DNA from: Owenia fusiformis | Taxonomy: Eukaryota; Annelida; Polychaeta; Sabellida; Oweniidae | Direction of reading: 5' to 3' | Assembly: GCA_903813345.2 (NCBI GenBank) | Contig: CAIIXF020000004.1 | Location: forward strand, 1,034,513-1,098,512 | DNA: 64,000 nt | Shown here: positions 58,001 through 64,000 of the stretch, one piece after another | How the letters are laid out: every line of letters begins with the position of its first letter | How positions within the stretch are numbered: the stretch's first letter is position 1 | Program-made: the position numbers and the translations under genes | Notes under the pieces: generated by a model | The model's input: only the letters and a program-made list of their open reading frames with translations | Told to the model about the DNA's origin: nothing | Database searches by the model: none

Positions 58001-59228
58001 TTGGCTACTCAAAGTGGATTTAGAGATCATACTCCACCATTATTTAAAGAATTAGGAATTCTCACCATTTCTGATATAGTTAAAGTCAATGTGGCAGAAG
58101 TCTTCTTTAAGTGGCAAAATAATGAAAATAACCTTCATGATATATTTCCCAACTTAATTATTTAAAAGACATATTGAACTACATAAGTATGATACAAGAG
58201 GTAAATATAACTATGCCTTGCCTAAATTTAAAACAGGAACCTTTGGCAAAAAGATGCTTTCATTTTCTGGACCATCAATTTGGAATGGCCTCCCATCAGA
58301 AATAAAAAAAATCAAGGTCAAGTAAATGTCTTAAGTCTAAATATAAGAAACATATTCTGGCGTTGTATGCATGATCTTCTTCTTTTTTATATTTATGTAC
58401 TGCAGCCTCCTTATCCATGTTCTATCTCCTTTATAGAAATATATACAGATATAACTCCAAGCCTGGGAACTGGACACTAAACTAGTTAGCTTTTTATCTA
58501 TGATGCACCTCTCCCTCCCTCTTCGAATTTCACTTAGACAAAACACAACCTTGACATGTTTGATTCATTGACCTTACCTTGCTCTTAATATTTGTAATAT
58601 TATAGTTCTACATGTACGGGTATAAACATCGGGAATGATGTCACCTGTTAATTATTTTATATGTAACATGTATTATTGTATTATTAAGGAATAAATTGAA
58701 TTGAATTGATTTGAATAAATACACCTATTGAAATCCTCAGAAAATAGCCAAAATGTAACATACGAGAGTCCGAAATATGTTGCGATACTTTCCCTCCTCA
58801 TTTTAACTTCTTTGTCATAATAAGACTCTATAATGATAATCAGATTACTCATAAAGTAGCATGTCCCAAACATAATCGAAATGTATGAGCAATTGCATAC
58901 GTATAGTTTTGTAAACGATCAACAAATATTTGTTTATTGTACATATATGAACACATTTTCAAATAATCTCTTAAGATAAATAAGAATGCAGTTATACTTG
59001 CATTGCTAAGTTCCAATAAATTTAATTATACTAACAAGATAAACGAGATTAAAAAACAAGAGACTTGGATGCAATCACGTTGTTATGTATAAGTCTATTT
59101 TGTTTCAGCTGAATTGGAAGCTGTCTATGCTGGTTGTAGGAGGCCATTTCCGAACGACAGTCTAAATGGCCATACAGTTTATGAAGACCTAACGATAGAG
59201 CTGTGCATTCATGATTGCAGACAAAAAG
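48974..59228 (+). CDS. Secreted EGF / GCRxF-domain / mucin-repeat / WSC protein gene, 3' end not found
   Basis: The gene-level model joins 48974-49022, 49304-49462, 52567-52605, 54256-54372, 55172-55295, 56791-57482 and 59109-59228, all GT/AG with matching phase; all but one junction are phase 1. The product order is signal peptide, EGF-like region, short linker, complete EGF domain, a Cys-rich module ending [11 protein letters not shown] (like DUF3011-type domains), 25 heptads ATTT[VMS]TD, then the start of a WSC domain. This is an extracellular, probably heavily O-glycosylated protein; WSC domains bind glycans in other proteins. The chain continues past the last exon found, so a transmembrane anchor is possible. 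A TATATATA at 48949-48956 lies about 20 bp before the ATG. Confidence 0.8.
49304..49462 (+). CDS. Exon 2: Thr-rich linker and EGF-like half domain
   Basis: Acceptor TTTTAAAG, donor GAAG|GTAAGC, phase 1-1. It encodes [20 protein letters not shown] then [18 protein letters not shown] and NKRGKNCSE, with C..C.C........C spacing like the second half of an EGF domain. The expected first two cysteines are absent, so it may be a partial or atypical EGF. The 3' part of this exon with its donor is repeated eight more times downstream. Confidence 0.8.
49387..50990 (+). repeat. Tandem array of exon-2 donor half-exons (9 units, ~125-131 bp)
   Basis: The word GGTATTTCC marks units at 49387 (true exon), 49512, 49637, 49764, 50394, 50519, 50646, 50774 and 50905. 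Correcting for the 501 bp added by the MITE and its target duplication, steps are 125-131 bp. Each unit repeats the last ~75 bases of exon 2 (GGTTACCAGTGCAT, AACAAACGAGGCAAAAACTG) plus the GTAAGC/GTGAGC donor and some intron. The first Cys codon is lost in the copies. Units 3-4 and 6-7 are almost identical, showing a later block duplication. The last unit has lost its donor. Confidence 0.9.
49849..50347. mobile_element. 499-bp MITE, copy 2, inserted in the EGF half-exon array
   Basis: The ends AGTATAGTTTCC and GAAACTATCCT are inverted. The flanks GAGCAAT and ATTGAAAGAG fit the uninterrupted unit GAGCAATTGAAAGAG (50720-50740) if AT was duplicated. It has the same length as the copy at 11787 and few differences from it. 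Confidence 0.92.
51000..52566. other. Intron sequence, no exon recognised
   Basis: It lies between exons 2 and 3 of the EGF/WSC gene. A frame at 51529-51771 is open for 80 codons but has no recognisable domain and no phase-1 exon borders. The rest is AT-rich. Confidence 0.45.
52567..52605 (+). CDS. Exon 3 (mini-exon), probable
   Basis: Acceptor TTATTTTCAG, donor AATG|GTAAGT, 39 bp, phase 1-1. It encodes [13 protein letters not shown] between exon 2 and the complete EGF domain. Strong splice sites and a perfect phase fit support it, but a 39-bp exon could be chance, and exons 2 and 4 also join in frame without it. Confidence 0.5.
52760..53765 (+). mobile_element. Mariner transposon, decayed
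   Basis: The left tip TACAGGGTGTCT follows a TA. Long inverted ends continue inward (left 52797-52890: GCATATTTTGCCTTGGAATT, GTTCATTCAATGTGAATTTT; inverted near 53625-53720), and the right tip is degenerate (TTTGACACCTG). The interior retains transposase words on the + strand: [19 protein letters not shown] with a stop, then [20 protein letters not shown] and FYLWGF, the C-terminal catalytic region of mariner transposases. Stops and frameshifts make it inactive. It lies in an intron of the EGF/WSC gene. Confidence 0.85.
53795..53890 (+). repeat. Possible tRNA-derived SINE head
   Basis: GCACGATAAGCTAAGCGCTG and GGTCAGGAGTTCGAGATGC resemble pol III box A and box B in the right order, about 35 bp apart. 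No cloverleaf can be drawn with confidence, so it is not a tRNA gene. Confidence 0.3.
54256..54372 (+). CDS. Exon 4: complete EGF-like domain
   Basis: Acceptor TTTTTGTAG, donor CAAG|GTAAGA, 117 bp, phase 1-1, the classic shuffled EGF exon. It encodes [18 protein letters not shown] then [20 protein letters not shown]: six cysteines with spacing C-4-C-5-C-8-C-1-C-8-C, and the usual aromatic and Gly residues. No calcium-binding EGF signature (D-x-D/N) is present at the start. Confidence 0.92.
54691..55082. mobile_element. Two adjacent fold-back elements
   Basis: First hairpin, 54691-54860: CTATGATTTT.AGGAATATCA and GGTGATATTGATAT are inverted around GAGAGAGCAAAGCGAAC. Second, 54843-55082: GTTATCCTACACTTA and GTACTAAATGTATAATA and GCAAAATGAAT are inverted at 55010-55082. 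They share the GTTATCCTACACTT word at their border, so one may have inserted into the end of the other. They lie in intron 4 of the EGF/WSC gene. Confidence 0.7.
55172..55295 (+). CDS. Exon 5: first part of a Cys-rich GCRxF-type module
   Basis: Acceptor CATTACTAG, donor TCGAG|GTAGGA, phase 1 to 2. It encodes [19 protein letters not shown] then [20 protein letters not shown]. Joined to exon 6 the module reads ..[30 protein letters not shown]. The pattern of a late Cys, a WGFDY-like segment and a (I/M)WV-x-GCR-x-F ending resembles DUF3011-type domains found in bacteria and in invertebrate secreted proteins. Function is unknown; carbohydrate binding has been suggested only by analogy. Confidence 0.75.
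55620..55705 (-). repeat. tRNA-derived SINE-like fragment
   Basis: On the - strand, GATGCGGGTTTGAGTCCCGG matches the pol III box B consensus and is followed by an AT-rich tail built of TTTATTTA words. Upstream GCGCTAACAGGCGGGAG fills the anticodon-arm region, but a full tRNA fold is not evident. It is most likely a SINE in an intron. Confidence 0.45.
55846..55965. repeat. Short palindromic repeats
   Basis: TTAGACTCCA.ATGATAATCT followed by GGAGTCTATTG occurs twice (near 55877 and 55933), each a small hairpin. A partial copy lies near 55847. Confidence 0.6.
56533..56702. mobile_element. MITE, copy 2 (inverted relative to 48076-48249)
   Basis: Reverse complement of copy 1 over almost its whole length, with eroded tips (GGTGTAAAAG and TTTTACAC). 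It lies in intron 5, just before GAGAGA-rich simple sequence and exon 6. Confidence 0.8.
56791..57482 (+). CDS. Exon 6: GCRxF module end and 25 Thr-rich heptads
   Basis: Acceptor TGTATTTCAG, donor AAAAG|GTATGT, phase 2 to 1. It begins with [20 protein letters not shown] and [17 protein letters not shown], closing the module begun in exon 5. Then 25 heptads ATTT[VMS]TD (56903-57427) and a short [16 protein letters not shown] tail. Dense Thr makes a mucin-type O-glycosylated, extended spacer. The same DNA is also open on the - strand because of the repeat; that frame is not a gene. Confidence 0.88.
56903..57427 (+). repeat. 21-bp coding minisatellite, 25 units
   Basis: The unit is GCTACAACAACAGTGACTGAT. 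It holds a perfect 21-bp period over 525 bp with no frameshift. Changes concentrate in the fifth codon (GTG, ATG, TCG), with a single Asp-to-Asn and one Thr-to-Ala near the end. Confidence 0.97.
57483..58009. other. Intron sequence, nothing recognised
   Basis: AT-rich first part of intron 6 of the EGF/WSC gene. No exon-like stretch with matching phase. Confidence 0.45.
58010..58715 (+). pseudogene. LINE 3' end (ORF2 C-terminus), decayed
   Basis: The + strand words [34 protein letters not shown], then shifted [20 protein letters not shown] and [17 protein letters not shown] match the conserved C-terminal tail of CR1/Jockey-type LINEs (the HxYxTR...SGPxxWNxLP block). A stop and frameshift near 58165 break it. 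It ends in a GAATTGAATTGA-like tail near 58700. Only the 3' end is present, as usual for 5'-truncated LINEs. It lies in intron 6 of the EGF/WSC gene. Confidence 0.75.
59109..59228 (+). CDS. Exon 7: start of a WSC domain
   Basis: Acceptor TTTTGTTTCAG, donor AAAAG|GTAATA, 120 bp, phase 1-1. It encodes [20 protein letters not shown] then [20 protein letters not shown]: a Y.GC opening, a ..Y.DLTIE.C...C helix, as in the N-terminal half of WSC domains. The second half, with FKYAGV-like sequence and further cysteines, must be in a later exon that I did not find. The 3' part of this exon plus donor is repeated four more times downstream. Confidence 0.85.
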
Positions 59229-59700
59229 GTAATACCACAATTATACTTGTAATTGATCAATAATGTGTCTCGTTAATATGCGAGTTTGAATACACCTTAT
59301 GATAACCTAACGCTGCAGGTGTACATTGATGATTCCAGACAAAAAGGTAATACCACATTTCTACTTGAAATTGATTAATATGTCTAATTAATATGCTAAT
59401 TGGAATACACCTTATGATAACCTAACGCTGCAGGTGTACATGAATGATTGCAGACAAAAAGGTAATACCACATTTCTACTTGAAATTGATTAATATGTCT
59501 AATTAATATGCTATTTGGAATACACCTTTTGATAACCTAACGCTGCAGGTGTACATTGATGATTGCAGACAAAAAGGTAATACCACATTTCTACTTGCAA
59601 TTGATTAATATGTCTAATTAATATGCTAATTGGAATACACCTTATGATAACCTAACGCTGCAGGTGTACATTGATGATTGCAGACAAAAAGGAAATACCA
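59229..59700 (+). repeat. Tandem array of WSC half-exons with donor (4 extra units, 115-118 bp)
   Basis: After the true donor (exon end 59228), copies end at 59346, 59461, 59576 and 59691. Each repeats GATAACCTAACGCTGCAGGT, then GTACATTGATGATTGCAGAC and AAAAAG|GTAATACC. The last copy has a changed donor (GGAAATACC). The copies resemble each other more than the true exon does, so they arose by later amplification of one copy. Confidence 0.9.
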
Positions 59701-59789
59701 TAATTCTTGCAATTGATTAATGTGTATAGAAATTAATGAATAATTTGAAAGATGGATCTCTAGATATTGTAGAATCATACTGCAAGACT

Positions 59790-59995
59790 AATGCTAAAAT
59801 ACGATGAATGACTGTACATCTTTCGCAAATGGTATTCCACGAAGCCTGGAGGGCTAGTGTATGTATGTATGTATATCTTTATTGCCCTTTATGAAAAGGA
59901 GATACATGTATACAGTGTACAATGAAAATAAAGTGGAATAGCAGTGTGGAGTAGCAACTTGGAAAAGTGTCACATGTATTCAACTAAAGTAGCAT
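59790..59995. mobile_element. Palindromic MITE, copy 2, interrupted
   Basis: It shares CATCTTTCGCAAATGGTATTCC, AAGCCTGGAGGGCTAGTG and TGTCACATGTATTCA-type words with 35528-35660. An unrelated ~75-bp piece (TATGTATGTATGTATATC to ATGAAAATAAAG) sits in its centre. Confidence 0.55.
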
Positions 59996-60039
59996 AAACT
60001 ATTTGTTCCAATAGGAGTTACACGTTTTAACCTCTACGG

Positions 60040-61060
60040 GAAAGAAGTATAATTCAACTCATCTCTGTCCTCTACTTCATCTACTTCATTTAATTCATAC
60101 ATTGTTTCATTTTGATCGTTTTCAAGAAAGAAGTATAATTCAACTCATCTATGTCCTCTACTTCATCTTTTTCATTTAATTCATACATTGTTTCAATTTG
60201 ATTATTTCAAGAAAGAAATAAAATTCAACTCATCTCTGTCCTCTACTTCAGTTAATCCATACATTGTTTCATTTTGATCGTTTTCAGGAAAGACGTATAA
60301 TTCAACTCATCTCTGTCCTCTACTTCATCTTTTTCATTTAATTCATACATTGTTTCATTTTGATTATTTCAAGAAAGAAGTATAATTCAACTCATCTCTG
60401 TCCTCTACTTCATCTTTTTCATTTAATTCATACATTGTTTCATTTTGATTATTTCAAGAAAGAAGTATAATTCAACTCATCTCTGTCCTCTACTTCATCT
60501 TTTTCATTTAATTCATACATTGTTTCATTTTGATTATTTCAAGAAAGAAGTATAATTCAACTCATCTCTGTCCTCTACTTCATCTTTTTCATTTAATTCA
60601 TACATTGTTTCATTTTGATTATTTCAAGAAAGAAGTATAATTCAACTCATCTCTGTCCTCTAATTCATCTACTTCAGTTAATTCATACATTTTTCCATTT
60701 TGATCATTTTCTGGAAAGAAGTAAAATTTAACTCATCTCTGTCCTCTACTTCATCTTCTTCATTTAATTATTTCATTTTGATCATTTCAAGAAAGAAGTA
60801 TAATTCAACTTGATTATGTTCAGTAAAGAAGTATATTTCAACTCATCTCTGTCCTCTACTACATTAAATTAATACATTGTTTCATTTTGATTATTTTCAG
60901 GAAAGAATAATAATTTAATACATCCCTGTCCTCTGATTCATTTTCTTAATTTAATTTATATATTGTTTCATTTTGACTATTTCAGGAAAGAAGTATAACT
61001 TAACCCATCTCTGTTCTCTATTTCATCTACTTTATCAATACATTGTTTCATTCTGATCAT
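60040..61060 (+). repeat. ~85-bp tandem array, about 12 units
   Basis: The unit is AAGAAGTATAATTCAACTCA then TCTCTGTCCTCTACTTCATC and TTCATACATTGTTTCATTTT. Central units (60372, 60457, 60542, 60627) are nearly identical; outer units are diverged and shortened. Several unit borders read TTTTCAGGAAAG, an acceptor-like site. No coding sense was recognised. Confidence 0.9.
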
Positions 61061-61888
61061 TTTCATATTTCTCAAAATTCACTGTTAAGAATAAAAGAGA
61101 GCCTTACTCTTAGGCTTATTTTAGAAATTTGGAGATTGACCAAATGTGGATCCTTCTCTTTCCTCTATGTCATCTTACTCTTCTAAGTCATACTTTGCTT
61201 TATTTGGATCATGTGCAGCTCCTTTTCCCAGCATGTAGCAAAAGGAGCTAGTAAATGTTAAAGAGAGAATCAGAGATAGCGAACAGCCTAACAAAAAATT
61301 GTTCAAATTTTAAAATAATTCGGGCTTATGTCATTCCTTTTTATGTCTCTTTTCTAAAAATCCCCAAAGCGCACACTTTATTTCAGGAAAACTAAAGATT
61401 TTTACAATGATGCGTTATTTATTTTCTATAAGAATGGTTACCAGGGAGAATTTAAACATTTTTCACCCATTTTTGCATATTGAATCCATGATAATTTCAC
61501 TAATTTATTATATGTCGAAGATCTTTTAGGAGATATTGTATTTGAGATTTTAAGGAACAGATTGGTAGGTCAATTGAACATGTTGCTTGCAATTTTGTCA
61601 CGCCCATAGATCTGATTCTGCCTTTAACTAGTACACGAGAGAGCTGCTTACAAGAGTGCTACTAGCTCGATAAGTGGCCTGTGCTGGCTTAAACTGTCTA
61701 TAATTCTTGCCAAGATAAAGATACCAGTTCCAGTCTGATTAATACCACGCCCTTTGATCGTTAAAATGGGATGGAGGGGGGGGGGCAAGACAAAATTTAA
61801 AATTGAATTTCTGAATGAATAGGCGTAGGGTATGGTAGAATATTTTTTGCGATTTTTTAACCCATACGCTTCTAAGATATGATATTAA
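61061..61888. other. No exon recognised
   Basis: Probably still intron of the EGF/WSC gene, or its downstream flank. It holds a G-run at 61776-61785. Confidence 0.35.
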
Positions 61889-63980
61889 AAAGGCGCAAGG
61901 CCACCAACGGACACAAGTCTACGTTTTTGCTATAAATCAAGCAGCAATAGTCTACATGACCTATTATAAATACTTGTAAGTGACGTTATTATAACTAAAT
62001 TAATGCCTTGCTGACTTTATTAAATAAATTTCCAAACGTTACATAAAAAATAATCGAAAATAATTAATTTGGGACGGAGGAGGGCGGAGAAAGGGGGAGC
62101 AATATGTACTATATTAGACATGATACGAGAGGTATTAGTCCTATGACTCGAAATCTCCCCATTTTCTCATTCTTCAGAGGTGTAACATCCAGTTTCTTAC
62201 GAAGTTAATGATTTCATTTTCCAAATACACGCGTTCCTAAAAAGTTGTTTCACTTTATAGATATATTGCTCCCCCTCCGCCCCCCCCCCCTCCGCCCCAT
62301 TTTATTTTTATGTCCCCACCACATAGTGTGGGGCCATATTGTCGGCCTAGGCGCGTCCGTCTGTCGGTCCGTCTGTCCGTCTGTCTGTCCGTACGTCCGG
62401 CAGTTTTCTCCAAAACCGCTACAGATATCACCTTCAAATTTTCAGGGATAACTTATGAGTGCATACAGATGTGGATGTAAAAAAATTAACTCGATACCTA
62501 CTTCCTGTCGGCCATTTTGAAGTCAAATGCTAAAATCCTTGTCTGCAAACTTTAAGAAAAACTGCTTCACAGTTGCTTTTAAAACTTTAACATCTTGTTC
62601 AGCTCACTTCATTCTAGATCTGATTAGGTTTTGGACCTGCTAGCTCAGTCATGTCAGCCATTTTGAATGTCTTAAGAAAAGTTAGCGCGCGATAATACTT
62701 TGTATCATATTGAATGGTGTTTTTGAGTTTTCATACTTTAACTATTTAGTAGCTTTATAAATAATTTCAGATGTACTTTGCTGTAAAAGCCTACTTTGTT
62801 GTTAACAGTAGTTATATGTGATAATTTTGTAAAAAGAAATCAGCAAAAACTTATAAGGACTTTTTTATTGTCGGCCATTTTGGATTTTTCGGTCCTAAAA
62901 TCTTGTCTGGGAAGTCTTGTCTGCGCGTTTTCAGGTGAACCGTTTGGTGGATCAATTTCAAATTTTCAGGGATGATTCTTAGTATAAAAATCTAGATCTC
63001 ATTAGTTTTTTGGCATTCTGGGTAAATGTCAAGGCAGCCATTTTGGATTTTCCGTCCTAAAATCTTGTCTGTAAAGTCTTGTCTACTCGTTTTCAGGTGA
63101 ATCGTTTCGTAGATCAATTTCAAATTTTCAGGAATGATTCTTAGTATGAAAATCTAGAACTGATTAGTTTTTTTGCATTCTGGGTAAATGTCAAGGCAGC
63201 CATTTTGGATTTTCCGTCTTAAAATCTTGCCTGTAAAGTCTTGTCTCCGCGTTTTTAGGAGAACAGTTTGATAGATCAATTTCAAATTTTCAGGGATGAT
63301 TCTTTGTATGAAAATCTACATCTGATTACTTTTTTTGCATTCTGCGTAAATGTTAAGGCAGCCATTTTGGATTTTCTGTCCTAAAATCTTGTCTGTAAAG
63401 TCTTGTCTACCCGTTTTCAGGTGAACCGTTTGGTAGATCAATTTCATATTTTCAGGGATGATTCTTAGTATGAAAATCTACAAACAGATTAGTTTTTTGA
63501 CATTCTGGGTAAATGTCAAGGCAGCCATTTTGGATTTTCCATCCTGAAATCTTGTCTGTAAAGTCTTGCTTACATGTTTTCTGGTTAACTGTGTGACGGA
63601 TCAATTTCCAATTTTCAGGGGTGGTTCTTAGTATGAAAATCTAGAACTGACTAAATTTTTGGCATTCTGGGTAAATTTTAAGGTGGCCACTTTGGATTTT
63701 CCGTCCTCAAATTGTGTTGGTAAAGTCTTGTCTACTCATTTTCAGGATAACCATTTCACGGGATCACCACTTGGTGGGGACATTTTGTACACATTTGTGT
63801 TCTTGTTTCATTTTTATACAACGTATTAAAACTTATTTTATAAAGCCAGCAATGGCATTAATTTAGTTTGATAACGTCACTTACAAGTATCTATAATAGT
63901 TCATGTAGACTATTGCTGCTTGATTTATAGCAAAAACGTTGACTTGTGCACGTTGGTGGCCCTGCGCCTTTTTTAATAGA
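61889..63980. mobile_element. Large fold-back element, right arm split by an insertion
   Basis: Left arm 61889-62110 (AAAAGGCGCAAGGCCACCAA, TTTTTGCTATAAATCAAGCA, AGTGACGTTAT, then GGAGGAGGGCGGAGAAAGGG, GAGCAATAT) is inverted in two pieces: 62262-62310 (ATATTGCTCCCCCTCCGCCC) and 63783-63980 (ATAACGTCACTTACAAGTAT, TTGATTTATAGCAAAAACGT, TGGTGGCCCTGCGCC). Between them lies the element at 62311-63782. The loop is about 150 bp. No protein. Confidence 0.8.
62311..63782. mobile_element. Nested non-coding element with internal ~160-bp tandem repeat
   Basis: The ends are TGTCCCCACCA and TTGGTGGGGACA (inverted). A head of GTCCGTCTGTC words leads to about five units (starting near 62931, 63090, 63250, 63414 and 63575) of TTTTCAGGTGAACCGTTTG, CAATTTCAAATTTTCAGGGA, GGGTAAATGTCAAGGCAGCC, ATTTTGGATTTTCCGTCC. 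The architecture parallels the element at 22141-24485. Confidence 0.8.
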
Positions 63981-64000
63981 TCTAAAGGATGTAGGAATGG

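Overview
This is a gene-poor, AT-rich, intron-containing eukaryotic window, not a prokaryotic one. The domain repertoire (fukutin/LicD-like enzyme, secreted EGF/WSC protein, EF-hand protein) and the repeat style (short palindromic elements, GTCCGTCTGTC-type repeat heads, Ty3/gypsy and Penelope-like retroelements) suggest a lophotrochozoan, most likely a bivalve or other mollusc. The organism is inferred from content and is not proven. One 500-N scaffold gap lies at 42513-43012.

Layout. 1-6700: degenerate repeats, then the last two coding exons of an EF-hand protein (3835-4572, +), followed directly after the stop codon by a 28 x 52-bp minisatellite. 6704-12285: fold-back and mariner-derived elements. 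12315-17202 (+): a six-exon LicD/fukutin-like transferase gene with two tandem arrays in its introns. 17437-34000: dispersed repeats, a triply nested transposon at 18801-20993, a second nested element at 21904-24752, and a broken Penelope-like reverse transcriptase on the - strand (27640-29620). 35275-35482 (+): a possible first coding exon of a 7TM receptor. 36361-41700 (-): a near-complete Ty3/gypsy element with one frameshift in pol; its 5' LTR probably falls in or beyond the gap. 44586-47990: a possible - strand terminal exon, a 1129-bp tandem duplication with no difference found by eye, and a LINE 3' fragment. 48974-59228 (+): a secreted, EGF- and WSC-containing protein gene (seven exons found, 3' end not seen). 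60040-63980: a tandem array and a large fold-back element carrying a nested insertion.

Most unusual pattern. Several unrelated tandem arrays sit exactly on splice junctions. In the LicD-like gene the 3' splice site plus the first part of the following exon is repeated upstream of the true exon: about 15 x 108-112 bp before exon 4, and about 12 x ~31 bp before exon 5. In the EGF/WSC gene the last part of an exon plus its 5' splice site is repeated downstream: 9 x ~126 bp after the first EGF exon and 5 x ~115 bp after the WSC exon. The EF-hand minisatellite and the 1129-bp duplication may follow the same geometry. The introns here seem to have grown by repeated duplication of their own edges, leaving rows of decoy splice sites whose use I read as giving early stops in the units checked.

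The two best-supported host genes look like secretory-pathway products: a Golgi-type glycan phosphotransferase relative and a mucin-like extracellular protein. Nothing in the sequence shows that they act together. Coordinates of splice sites come from reading consensus sites and phase; there is no transcript evidence.
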